Of a stretch of 11,195 nucleotides of DNA, positions 1 through 6,869 are shown piece after piece. The notes below the pieces were generated by a model. That model was not told where the DNA came from. It made no database searches and was given only the letters and a program-made list of their open reading frames with translations. The stretch covers positions 12,647-23,841 of the forward strand of contig PMHN01000136.1 in NCBI GenBank assembly GCA_003156695.1, read 5' to 3'. The stretch is from Gammaproteobacteria bacterium. GTDB lineage: Bacteria; Pseudomonadota; Gammaproteobacteria; Steroidobacterales; Steroidobacteraceae. Position numbers and translations under genes: made by a program. How positions within the stretch are numbered: position 1 is the stretch's first letter; each line of letters begins with the position of its first letter.

Positions 1-53
1 CATGGAGATCCGCAGCCTCAGGCGCGAGTGACGCGAGCTGCGGTCCCTGCGGG

Positions 54-1271
54 TCACGCGCGGGCGACGGCCGCGCGCAGTGCGTCGATGAGCAGCTCGA
101 CATCCGCGTTGGGATTTGCCGCGACCATCCGGAACCACGGCTCGCCAGCGATCATCGTCGTGGACGCCGCCCCACGCGGCAGCCGTTCCGCCAGCCAGCC
201 GAATGTGCTGGTGTCGCGCGGTCGCCAGACCACGATTCCGGTTCGCGGGGCGCCGCGCAGAACCAGGCGCGCATCGCTGTCCACGAAAGCCGCCAATCGC
301 TCCGCCACGCGCATGCATTGCTCGATACGCGCGGCGACACCGCTGCGGCCCCACGCCAGCAACGTTGCCAGCAGCGGCACCGCGGTTGCACCGTGCGAAC
401 CGAGCACGCCAACATTCGCCGCGGCGAGATAGGCGCCGCCAAAACTGATCCCGGCGTGCGCGCGCGCCGTGTCCCGAAAGAGCACGAGCGCGGATTCCTT
501 CGGTTGAAACAGCCATTTGTGTGCCGAAACGGCGACCGAATCGGCTCGCTCGATGCCGCTCAGCCGGTCAGCATGTGCGCTCAGGCGCAACGGCCCGGCC
601 CATGCCGCGTCCACATGAGTCCAGCCCGCGCGCCCGGCGAGCTCGAGCGAATCGATCGCACCGGTAGCCGTAGTGCCCGCGGTGAGCACCAGCGCCGCCC
701 GCGTCAGATCATCCGGCAGCGATTTTGCAACCAGCGCGCCAGAATGATCGCTGGGAAGCGCGCGGTAACGCAACCCGAGAATATGGGCGGCCTTTGCGAC
801 TGACAGGTGCGCGCAATCCGCCGCGACTATTTCCTCGATGCCGGCGCATTCCCGGGCCGCCCACAGGGCCGTCAGGTTGGCGAGCGTTGACCCGGCGGTC
901 ATGTGTCCGCCGCTCATGCCAAAAAACGGCGCGAGCCATGCGATTACCTGCGCTTCGATATCGCGGGCCACCGGCGCGGTTGCGGGATGCAGGAGATTCT
1001 GGTTCAGCGACGCGTTCCACAGAGCCATCGCCCAGGTCAGCCACGGTGTCGGGGGGTCCATGTGGGCCAGCGCCAACGGCGCGCCGAGACGGGCAGCACC
1101 GCCCAGAATGCCAGGTGCCAGCGCCTCAAGCGCCGCCTGGGATCCGATGCCGTCCTCAGGCAAGCGGGCCGGCAGATGCAACGTGGTGCCGTCGTACGCT
1201 TCGCGGCCCAGCAGATCGATGGCGCGCAGCAGTCCCTGCCTGTCGCCGAGAAAATCGCTGTCCAACGGCAC
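54..1271 (-). CDS. Group II PLP-dependent decarboxylase, substrate unknown
   Basis: A pyridoxal-phosphate enzyme of the aromatic-amino-acid/glutamate/diaminobutyrate decarboxylase family, probably cytoplasmic. With the GTG start at 1271 it has 405 residues, somewhat shorter than the roughly 450-500 usual for the family. Family marks seen: an N-terminal stretch with NASLNQNLLHP (86-96), the glycine-rich AGSTLANLTAL (126-136), His155 in ADCAHLS (expected to stack on the PLP ring), GTTATGAID (199-207), Asp221 in HVDAAW (pyridine nitrogen contact), and SAHKWL (249-254) with Lys252 as the expected Schiff-base lysine. The start is uncertain. The ATG at 1361 would add about 30 residues that merely translate the dcd 3' end in another frame. 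GTG 1271 lies 17 nt after the dcd stop, TTG 1265 is an alternative, and no strong Shine-Dalgarno is present, so coupling to dcd translation is likely. No substrate can be assigned from sequence or neighbours. Family assignment is secure; substrate and start are not. Confidence 0.88.
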   Translation of the reverse strand: MPLDSDFLGDRQGLLRAIDLLGREAYDGTTLHLPARLPEDGIGSQAALEALAPGILGGAARLGAPLALAHMDPPTPWLTWAMALWNASLNQNLLHPATAPVARDIEAQVIAWLAPFFGMSGGHMTAGSTLANLTALWAARECAGIEEIVAADCAHLSVAKAAHILGLRYRALPSDHSGALVAKSLPDDLTRAALVLTAGTTATGAIDSLELAGRAGWTHVDAAWAGPLRLSAHADRLSGIERADSVAVSAHKWLFQPKESALVLFRDTARAHAGISFGGAYLAAANVGVLGSHGATAVPLLATLLAWGRSGVAARIEQCMRVAERLAAFVDSDARLVLRGAPRTGIVVWRPRDTSTFGWLAERLPRGAASTTMIAGEPWFRMVAANPNADVELLIDALRAAVARA

Positions 1272-1288
1272 GGCCCGTGCGCCGCGCG

Positions 1289-1855
1289 TCAGGTCTTGGG
1301 CAGCGTCACACCGCGCTGTCCCTGGTACTTGCCGCCGCGGTCGGCATAGGACGTGGAGCACACCTCGTCGGATTCAAAAAATAACATCTGCGCGACGCCT
1401 TCGTTGGCGTAGATCTTCGCGGGCAGCGGCGTGGTGTTGGAAAACTCCAGCGTGACGTGGCCTTCCCACTCGGGTTCCAAAGGCGTTACGTTGACTATGC
1501 ACCCGCAACGCGCATACGTGCTTTTTCCGACACATATGGTGAGTACGCTGCGCGGGATGCGGAAGTACTCAACAGTGCGCGCCAGGGCAAAGGAGTTCGG
1601 CGGAATGATGCAGACATCGCCGCTGAAGTCCACGAAGCTCTTGTCATCAAAGTTCTTCGGATCGACGATGGTTGAGTTGATGTTGGTGAAGATCTTGAAT
1701 TCGCTCGCACAGCGCACGTCGTAACCGTAACTGGAGGTGCCGTAGGAAACGATCCGCTGACCGTTCGCCTGCCGCACCTGTTCGGCGGCGAACGGCTCGA
1801 TCATCCCGTGGTCGCGCGCCATCCGCCGGATCCAGTTATCGGACTTGATGCTCAT
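1289..1855 (-). CDS. dcd: dCTP deaminase
   Basis: Deaminates dCTP to dUTP, feeding dUTPase and then thymidylate synthesis; a cytoplasmic homotrimer in this family. The product has 188 residues, the length I recall for Pseudomonas Dcd, and is complete. Family segments visible: [11 protein letters not shown] (38-48), DPKNFD (65-70), [16 protein letters not shown] (83-98), GKSTYARCG (110-118), [10 protein letters not shown] (123-132) and TLEFSN (135-140), whose Glu137 is the expected catalytic acid; the C-terminus has GGKYQGQRG (174-182). The ATG at 1855 is supported by an AGGAG Shine-Dalgarno 4 nt upstream and by matching the usual MSIKSD start. A longer in-frame reading to 2143 runs through mrp and is not part of the gene. 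It lies 10 nt downstream of mrp, so it is almost certainly co-transcribed with it. The functional link between an iron-sulfur carrier and a pyrimidine enzyme is not obvious; the order recalls Pseudomonas. Confidence 0.98.
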   Translation of the reverse strand: MSIKSDNWIRRMARDHGMIEPFAAEQVRQANGQRIVSYGTSSYGYDVRCASEFKIFTNINSTIVDPKNFDDKSFVDFSGDVCIIPPNSFALARTVEYFRIPRSVLTICVGKSTYARCGCIVNVTPLEPEWEGHVTLEFSNTTPLPAKIYANEGVAQMLFFESDEVCSTSYADRGGKYQGQRGVTLPKT

Positions 1856-1859
1856 CAGA

Positions 1860-1864
1860 CTCCT
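1860..1864 (-). promoter_or_regulatory. dcd ribosome binding site
   Basis: On the minus strand AGGAG sits 4 nt before the dcd ATG and only 1 nt after the mrp stop codon (TGA, 1868-1866). It fixes the dcd start at 1855 and allows translational coupling to mrp. Confidence 0.75.
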
Positions 1865-1865
1865 G

Positions 1866-2963
1866 TCAGGTTTCTTCGACCACGATCTTCGGAAATACGC
1901 TGCTGCGATCCCGCGAGCGCAGCGCCAGCGCTGCGGCGGTGCGGCGTGCCATCTCCAGATACGGCCGGGCGCGTGCCGAATCGGGGGCGGCGGCGACCGT
2001 CGGCCGGCCGCCGTCAGCCTCTTCGCGAATGTGCGCATCGAGCGGCAGTTCGCCCAGCAATCGCACGCTGTACTCGCGTGCCATGCGCGCGCCACCGCCG
2101 GCGCCGAAAATATGCTCGCTGTGCCCGCAGTTCGAGCACACATAGATGCTCATGTTTTCAACGATGCCGAGCACCGGCACCGCGACCTTCTCAAACATCT
2201 TCAGGCCCTTGCGCGCATCCGCGAGCGCGATGTCCTGGGGTGTCGTTACGATTACGGCCCCGGCCACCGGCACGCGCTGCGCAAGGGTGAGCTGGATGTC
2301 CCCGGTGCCGGGCGGCATGTCGACCACCAGATAGTCGAGCGCGCCCCACTCGGTCTCGGTGAGAAGTTGTGTCAGCGCCTGCGTCACCATCGGTCCGCGC
2401 CACACCATCGGCTGCTCGGCATCCACCAGGAAGCCGATCGACATGGCGCTCACACCGTGACTTACCAGCGGCCGCAGGTGTTTGCCGTCCGGGGAGCTCG
2501 GGCGCCGCCCCGTGAGGCCGAGCATCAAGGGCTGACTGGGTCCGTAAATGTCCGCATCCAGGATCCCGACGCGCGCACCCTGCGCGGCCCAGGCGAGCGC
2601 CAGATTCACCGCCACGGTGGACTTGCCGACCCCGCCCTTGCCGGACGCGATCGCCACGATGTTCTTGATGTCCACCAGCGGTTTGAGGTTGCGCTGCACC
2701 GCGTGGGCGCGAATGTCAGACTCGAGCTCGACGCTCAGCGGCGCGCTGACCCCCGCGGCCAGGAGCTGCCTTGCCACGGCCTCCGAGAACTCCGCCTGGT
2801 ACCCGCCGACCGGGAACCCCAGCGCAATGCGCGCCGTAAATCCATCTCCCCTGGCACTCACCTCGCGGACGGCCTGGGCGGTGCCCAGCAGCTCGCCCAG
2901 GTAGGGATCCACGTAGGCGTCAAGCGTGGCGCGCACCGTGTGCAGGGATTCTTCGGGAGTCAT
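1866..2963 (-). CDS. mrp: Mrp/ApbC family iron-sulfur cluster carrier ATPase
   Basis: A cytoplasmic P-loop ATPase of the Mrp/NBP35 class that holds a [4Fe-4S] cluster between two subunits and passes it to target proteins. The 365-residue length is normal for the proteobacterial form with an N-terminal MIP18-like domain (about 1-85). The ATPase domain has the deviant Walker [10 protein letters not shown] (108-116), [12 protein letters not shown] (134-145), the Walker B-like [11 protein letters not shown] (212-222), and ENMS (269-272) followed by the CSNC pair, Cys276 and Cys279, that carries the bridging cluster. The start ATG at 2963 has no clear Shine-Dalgarno but begins a typical Mrp N-terminus. 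A TACAAT box about 30 nt upstream is a likely promoter. It is first in a minus-strand run with dcd and the PLP decarboxylase. In many gammaproteobacteria mrp lies divergently next to metG; here a kinase and two pilus ATPases separate them. Confidence 0.97.
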   Translation of the reverse strand: MTPEESLHTVRATLDAYVDPYLGELLGTAQAVREVSARGDGFTARIALGFPVGGYQAEFSEAVARQLLAAGVSAPLSVELESDIRAHAVQRNLKPLVDIKNIVAIASGKGGVGKSTVAVNLALAWAAQGARVGILDADIYGPSQPLMLGLTGRRPSSPDGKHLRPLVSHGVSAMSIGFLVDAEQPMVWRGPMVTQALTQLLTETEWGALDYLVVDMPPGTGDIQLTLAQRVPVAGAVIVTTPQDIALADARKGLKMFEKVAVPVLGIVENMSIYVCSNCGHSEHIFGAGGGARMAREYSVRLLGELPLDAHIREEADGGRPTVAAAPDSARARPYLEMARRTAAALALRSRDRSSVFPKIVVEET

Positions 2964-2992
2964 TTCGGCGGGCAGTGGAGAAACGGGGTGAC

Positions 2993-2998
2993 ATTGTA
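2993..2998 (-). promoter_or_regulatory. Candidate -10 box of the mrp-dcd-decarboxylase run
   Basis: On the minus strand the hexamer TACAAT (5 of 6 to the sigma-70 consensus) lies 29 nt before the mrp ATG, giving a predicted leader of roughly 20-25 nt. No good -35 hexamer is found at 16-18 nt spacing, so this is tentative. Confidence 0.4.
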
Positions 2999-3065
2999 GA
3001 GGTTGGCGCGGCCGGGCACACGGCAGGCCGATCGGCCGCCGCCGCCGCCTGGGCTGATACGGCTA

Positions 3066-3081
3066 ATGCCTATGGCATAAT
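3066..3081 (+). promoter_or_regulatory. Candidate operator/promoter of the kinase gene
   Basis: The 177-nt gap between the divergent mrp and kinase genes contains a 13-bp dyad, ATGCC-TAT-GGCAT (3066-3078), which overlaps a -10-like CATAAT (3076-3081) facing the kinase gene. A second AT-rich box, TATAAC, lies at 3094-3099. No convincing -35 is present. A dyad over a -10 could be a repressor site, but this may be chance; the rest of the gap is GC-rich low-complexity sequence. Confidence 0.25.
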
Positions 3082-3140
3082 CCACGGGTTTTGTATAACG
3101 CACGTTCAACCCAGGGTGGCCACAGGCGCGGAAAGGCTGA

Positions 3141-5573
3141 ATGAGCTTTTTCACGAACTTGCGTGCTGACCGGCTCATCACCGAGATCCGGTCTTCAAAG
3201 GATCCTGCCAGCCCGGCGACGCTGAAGGCGATCGAGCGGCTGAAGGAAGTCGGTCCCAGCGCGATCGAGGCGGTGTTCGCGGCACTCCCGGACGCCGACA
3301 AGAGCGCCACCGTGGCCTTTGTCGAAGTGCTCACGGCGCTCGTCAGCCAGAAGACCTTCCCCCAGTACCTGCGCGGGCTCGTCGAGGGCAGCCCCAGGGT
3401 CATATCGGGCATCTCCTGGGCCCTGACCAGCAGCCACAACTACCCTCCGCACCTGCTGCTCGAGGCACTCAACACGGCCGGGGTCTCCAAGTCCGCCCTG
3501 CTCGAGGCCATTGCCGCCCAGAAATCACGCTTCGGCGTACGCGAACTCCTCAACAGCGCTTACACGCAGGAACCGAACGAGAAGGCGGCGCTGTTTCGCA
3601 TCATCGGCGAGATTGCCGATCCTGCGTCGATACCCGAACTGATCGGCCGCCTGCAGGGCAAGGACCCGATCGCCCGGGTGCACATCATCAACACGCTGGC
3701 GCGCTTCCACACCCCGGAGGTGCAAACGGCGCTGCAGGGACTGCTGCGCGACCCCAACAAGCTGATACGCAGCGCGACCCTGTCGGCGCTCCTGCGCACC
3801 AACGGTGCCATCGACATCGAGCGGGTGTGCGCCTGCCTGCGCGATCCGGAAATCGACGTGGTCAATCGCGCCATCGATGTCGTGATCAAGGCGAACCATC
3901 CGGACACCATCCGCTACCTGATCGCGGTGCTGAAGGACGAGAACGAGAACGCGCGCCGCGCGGCCGTCGAGGTATTGAACGAGATCGGCGACGCCAAGTC
4001 GGTCAAGGACCTGCTCGCGGCCCTCAAGGACAGCGACTGGTGGGTACGCAGTCGCGCCGCCGATGCACTCGGCAAGATCGGCGGACCGAAGGTCATCGAC
4101 GCGGTGTTGCAGCTGGTACGCGATAAGGACGACGACATCCGGCGCGCCGCCATCGAGATCCTCAATCAAACCAAGGACGAGCGCGCGATTGAGTCGCTCA
4201 TCCAGGCCACCCGCGATACCGACTGGTGGGTGAGCGAGCGCGCCGTGGACGCACTGGCCGAGATCGGCAGCAAGCGCGCCGTGCCGCGCCTCATGGAAAT
4301 GCTGCACACACCGGCCAACGGCAAGGCCACGCCGATCGTGGTGCGCGCACTCGGCAAGCTCGGTGACGGCAAGCTGGTGGACACGCTGCTGCCGCTGATT
4401 GCACGACCCGAGCGGGAGATTCGCATCGAGGCGATCCAGGCCCTGGCACGGGTCGCGGACGAGAGCCGCGCCGGACAGGTGCGCACGGAGCTGCAGGCGC
4501 AGGCGGCGTCCCCGGACCAGACCATCTCCCGGATGGCCTCGGCGGCGATGTCCGAGCTCGACAATCGCATCGCGGGCATCACTTCGCTGGCCGCCGGCGG
4601 CACCTCGGTGGCAGCCGCGACCGCCGCGGGCGTGCGTCCGCCGCAGCCAACGCCAGCCGAGGCCGCCAAGACACTGCTGATTTCCGATCAGGCGATCGCG
4701 CAGGCCGCCAAACAGGCGCAGGCCGCCAGCGCCATCGACATCAACGCGCTCAAGCCGGGCGACATCATCGAGGGCCGCTACAAGTACATCGATCGCATCG
4801 GCCGCGGCGCCTTCGGCACGGTATTGCTGATGGAGGACACGGTCGTCGACGAGCGCCTGATCCTGAAGTTCCTCAATCCCAACGTCTCGCAGGACGAGGA
4901 AGTGATGAAGCGTTTCGTGCACGAGCTGCGCTACTCGCGCAAGATCACGCACAAGAACGTCATCCGCATCTACGACTTCCTTTACATCCAGGGCAGCTAC
5001 GCGATCTCGATGGAATACTTCCCTTCGCACACTCTGGGCAGCGAGGTCGTGAACGAAAAGCCGGTGGAGCTCAAGCGCGCCGCGCAATTCGGCATCGACA
5101 TCTGCACCGGCATGACGGTCGCGCACCAGCTCGGCATCGTGCATCGCGATCTGAAGCCGGCGAACGTGCTGATCAATCAGGAGGGGCTGCTGAAGATCGT
5201 GGACTTCGGCGTGGCGGCAGCGCAGCGCGAGGGCGATACCCAGCTCACCAAGACCGGCTACGTCATCGGTTCGCCAAAATATATGGCGCCAGAGCAGATC
5301 CTGGGCAAGAAGGTCGACGAGCGGGCCGACATCTACGCCCTCGGCGTCATGCTCTACGAGATGGTGACCGGTGTGCCGCCGTATTCGCGCGGCGATCACA
5401 TGTCGGTCATGTACCAGCACGTACAGGGCAAGGCGCGCGTGCCCCAGGATATCAATCCGGCCCTGCCTCCGGGCCTCTCGGATCTGGTGGTAAAAGCGAT
5501 GGCCGTCGACAAGGCGAAGCGCTACCAGACCATGGAGGAGCTGCGCGGCGCGCTGGAACCCTACCTGCGCTAA
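3141..5573 (+). CDS. HEAT-repeat Ser/Thr protein kinase (Hanks type)
   Basis: A soluble 810-residue protein with two parts. Residues about 25-475 are HEAT/PBS-lyase-like helical repeats, expected to bind protein partners. An Ala/Pro-rich linker (about 480-535) leads to a complete eukaryotic-type kinase domain (about 545-810). Kinase motifs: glycine loop IGRGAFGTV (553-561), Lys576 in LILKFL, C-helix Glu595, HRDLKPANV (668-676) with Asp670 and Asn675, DFG (688-690), APEQ (716-719), and Asp730 in ADIYALG. All catalytic residues are present, so it should be active. HRD plus activation-loop Thr703 and Thr705 suggests activation by phosphorylation. Unlike PknB-type receptors it has no membrane segment, signal peptide or extracellular sensor; the HEAT domain is the likely input or targeting part. 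The ATG at 3141 is preceded by GAAAGG 4 nt upstream. The two genes downstream encode PilT-family ATPases, so a role in pilus retraction or twitching is the main inference. Partners and substrates are unknown. Confidence 0.95.
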   Translation: MSFFTNLRADRLITEIRSSKDPASPATLKAIERLKEVGPSAIEAVFAALPDADKSATVAFVEVLTALVSQKTFPQYLRGLVEGSPRVISGISWALTSSHNYPPHLLLEALNTAGVSKSALLEAIAAQKSRFGVRELLNSAYTQEPNEKAALFRIIGEIADPASIPELIGRLQGKDPIARVHIINTLARFHTPEVQTALQGLLRDPNKLIRSATLSALLRTNGAIDIERVCACLRDPEIDVVNRAIDVVIKANHPDTIRYLIAVLKDENENARRAAVEVLNEIGDAKSVKDLLAALKDSDWWVRSRAADALGKIGGPKVIDAVLQLVRDKDDDIRRAAIEILNQTKDERAIESLIQATRDTDWWVSERAVDALAEIGSKRAVPRLMEMLHTPANGKATPIVVRALGKLGDGKLVDTLLPLIARPEREIRIEAIQALARVADESRAGQVRTELQAQAASPDQTISRMASAAMSELDNRIAGITSLAAGGTSVAAATAAGVRPPQPTPAEAAKTLLISDQAIAQAAKQAQAASAIDINALKPGDIIEGRYKYIDRIGRGAFGTVLLMEDTVVDERLILKFLNPNVSQDEEVMKRFVHELRYSRKITHKNVIRIYDFLYIQGSYAISMEYFPSHTLGSEVVNEKPVELKRAAQFGIDICTGMTVAHQLGIVHRDLKPANVLINQEGLLKIVDFGVAAAQREGDTQLTKTGYVIGSPKYMAPEQILGKKVDERADIYALGVMLYEMVTGVPPYSRGDHMSVMYQHVQGKARVPQDINPALPPGLSDLVVKAMAVDKAKRYQTMEELRGALEPYLR
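4035..4232 (+). repeat. DWWV-marked HEAT repeat pair
   Basis: Within the kinase gene the motif DWWV, followed by RA-x-DAL-x-x-IG, occurs at residues 299-302 and 361-364, exactly 62 residues (186 nt) apart. The arginine pair that begins the alternating repeats recurs at the same offset (272-273 and 334-335). The core CGACTGGTGGGT is identical in both DNA copies. This indicates a two-HEAT-repeat unit duplicated in tandem. Confidence 0.7.
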
Positions 5574-5674
5574 GCCGCGCGGACCCAACAGCGGTGCACC
5601 CGCGGTATGGGGTCTTCCGGTGCCCGCAGCATGCTAAAGTTCGTGCGTCAGGTCAAATTTCCAGTCACAAGCTG

Positions 5675-5704
5675 TTGATCTTGAAGCGCGTTTTGGGCTA
5701 AAAG
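5675..5704 (+). promoter_or_regulatory. Candidate promoter of the PilT-type ATPase pair
   Basis: In the 165-nt gap after the kinase gene, TTGATC (5675-5680) and TAAAAG (5699-5704) stand 18 nt apart as a plausible sigma-70 promoter, giving a leader of about 27 nt with a strong Shine-Dalgarno. An alternative extended -10, TGCTAAAGT, lies at 5632-5640. No sigma-54 type site was seen. The ATPase genes may thus be expressed independently of the kinase as well as by read-through. Confidence 0.35.
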
Positions 5705-5708
5705 CCCA
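5694..5708 (+). other. Small hairpin in the leader of the first ATPase gene
   Basis: TGGGCT and AGCCCA form a perfect 6-bp stem with an AAA loop, about 30 nt before the TTG start. T residues precede rather than follow the stem, so it does not look like an intrinsic terminator for the kinase gene. It overlaps the candidate -10 box and could be fortuitous. Confidence 0.3.
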
Positions 5709-5725
5709 TGAGTCTGGGACCGCTT

Positions 5726-5733
5726 AAGGGGGG
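5726..5733 (+). promoter_or_regulatory. Ribosome binding site fixing a TTG start
   Basis: AAGGGGGG ends 5 nt before the TTG at 5739, a strong Shine-Dalgarno at suitable spacing. No ATG or GTG in frame is similarly placed, and the protein aligned from this TTG matches the N-terminus of its paralogue residue for residue, so the TTG start is well supported. Confidence 0.8.
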
Positions 5734-5738
5734 ATTTC

Positions 5739-6863
5739 TTGGCGCGCATTGATGCGTTCCTGAAGCTCGGCACGCAGCAGGGCTGCTCGGATGTGCACCT
5801 CGCGGTGGGTGTTCCGCCCATGCTGCGCATGCACGGTGATCTGTTGCCCATCAAGTTCCGCGACCTGCGGCTGTCGGAGCTGGAGGGGTACATCAGCGAG
5901 ATCCTCACGCGTGCCCAGAACGAGACCTTCAATAAGGGCCACGACCTGGACTTCTCCTACGTGTCCGCCGACGGCGGGCGCTTCCGTGTCAACGTCTACC
6001 GCAAGGAGACCGGTGTCGGCGCCACCTTCCGTTCCATCCCTTCCGAAGTGCCGACGCTCGAGAAGCTGCAACTGCCGGCGATGGTGACCAAGCTGTGTGA
6101 CTTTCACCAGGGCATGGTGCTGGTTACCGGCTCCACCGGCACCGGCAAGTCCACGACCCTGGCGGCGATGATCGATCACCTCAACACGACCCGCCGCCTG
6201 AACATCATCAGTCTCGAGGATCCAATCGAATTCGTGCACGCGAGCAAGAACAGCCAGGTCATTCAGCGCGAGCTTGGCACGCATATTCCCAGTTTCGCGG
6301 AAGGCGTACGCGCGGCCATGCGCGAGGACCCGGATGTCATCCTGGTGGGCGAGCTGCGCGATGCCGAAACCATCTCCATGGCCATGACGGCCGCGGAGAC
6401 CGGTCATCTGGTGCTCGGCACGCTGCACACGACGACAGCGGTAAAGACCATCGATCGCATCATTGACGCTCTGCCGGTGGAGGAGCGCGAGCAGACCAAG
6501 AGCTTCCTGGCGCAGAGTCTGCTCGCCGTGGTCACCCAGGTGCTGGTCAAGACCCCGGATGCGCATGGCCGCCGGGCGATCTGCGAAGTACTGATGATGA
6601 CCAAGGCGATCGCCAAGCTCATCCAGACCGAACAGACGCACCAGATTCCCACCCAGATGCAGATGGGCAAGGATCTGGGCATGCAGTTGCTCGACCAGGC
6701 GCTGCTGGCCGCCATCAGTGCGCGCACCGTCGACCCTGACGACGCCTACAACTACGCCGGCGACAAGCGCGCCTTCCAGAAGTACGTCACCGACACCACC
6801 ATGCTGCCGAAACTCGACGCCACCGGCTCCGCGCCCGTCACGGCGTCCGGCACGGTGGGCTGA
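5739..6863 (+). CDS. PilT-family type IV pilus retraction ATPase (first copy)
   Basis: A cytoplasmic hexameric secretion-type ATPase expected to power pilin disassembly at the base of a type IV pilus. It has 374 residues. The N-terminal PAS-like domain has CSDVHLAVGVPP (16-27) and MHGDL (31-35). The ATPase core has Walker A GSTGTGKST (131-139), the Asp box ISLEDPIEF (157-165), the Walker B region EDPDVILVGELRD (196-208) and the His box GTLHTT (227-232). AIAKLIQT (290-297) stands where PilT proteins carry the AIRNLIRE retraction motif. It lacks the QAPD sequence I recall before Walker B in PilU, so it is PilT-like, although GTGKST, ISLED and the long C-terminus recall PilU. Residues 351-374 are an extra tail with eight Ser/Thr, a possible target for the upstream kinase (inference). 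Start is TTG with a strong Shine-Dalgarno. The next gene is a paralogue 6 nt away; the two align without gaps through the core. Confidence 0.93.
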   Translation: MARIDAFLKLGTQQGCSDVHLAVGVPPMLRMHGDLLPIKFRDLRLSELEGYISEILTRAQNETFNKGHDLDFSYVSADGGRFRVNVYRKETGVGATFRSIPSEVPTLEKLQLPAMVTKLCDFHQGMVLVTGSTGTGKSTTLAAMIDHLNTTRRLNIISLEDPIEFVHASKNSQVIQRELGTHIPSFAEGVRAAMREDPDVILVGELRDAETISMAMTAAETGHLVLGTLHTTTAVKTIDRIIDALPVEEREQTKSFLAQSLLAVVTQVLVKTPDAHGRRAICEVLMMTKAIAKLIQTEQTHQIPTQMQMGKDLGMQLLDQALLAAISARTVDPDDAYNYAGDKRAFQKYVTDTTMLPKLDATGSAPVTASGTVG

Positions 6864-6867
6864 GGAG
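6863..6867 (+). promoter_or_regulatory. Ribosome binding site of the second ATPase gene
   Basis: AGGAG overlaps the TGA stop of the first ATPase gene and ends only 2 nt before the GTG at 6870. The spacing is shorter than optimal, which suggests that reinitiation by ribosomes finishing the upstream gene matters. Confidence 0.55.
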
Positions 6868-6869
6868 CT

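Noticed and set aside
10..61. Inverted repeats near the left edge as a terminator for the decarboxylase run
   Set aside because: CCGCAG/CTGCGG and GCGC-GTGAC matches exist but are imperfect, overlap the end of the gene and have no T tract; the window ends too soon to judge.
1272..1361. ATG-initiated extension of the PLP decarboxylase into dcd
   Set aside because: The extra residues translate the dcd 3' end out of frame and resemble no family N-terminus.
1856..2143. Longer in-frame form of dCTP deaminase starting inside mrp
   Set aside because: The extension lies in the mrp coding region, whereas the ATG at 1855 has a good Shine-Dalgarno and gives the expected 188-residue protein.
1845..2999. 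A 384-codon plus-strand open frame opposite mrp
   Set aside because: It is antisense to a clear mrp gene, has His/Arg-rich shadow composition and no recognisable domain.
3525..5588. A 687-codon open frame on the minus strand opposite the kinase gene
   Set aside because: It is antisense to a gene with intact kinase motifs; its Arg/His/Leu/Val-rich composition matches the complement of high-GC codons, and it shows no domain pattern.
5694..5708. Intrinsic terminator after the kinase gene
   Set aside because: The hairpin has a short 6-bp stem and its T residues come before, not after, the stem on the plus strand; on the minus strand A residues follow it.
5648..5932. A 94-codon minus-strand open frame over the leader of the first ATPase gene
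   Set aside because: It mostly overlaps the ATPase N-terminus in antisense and has no start signal or family pattern.
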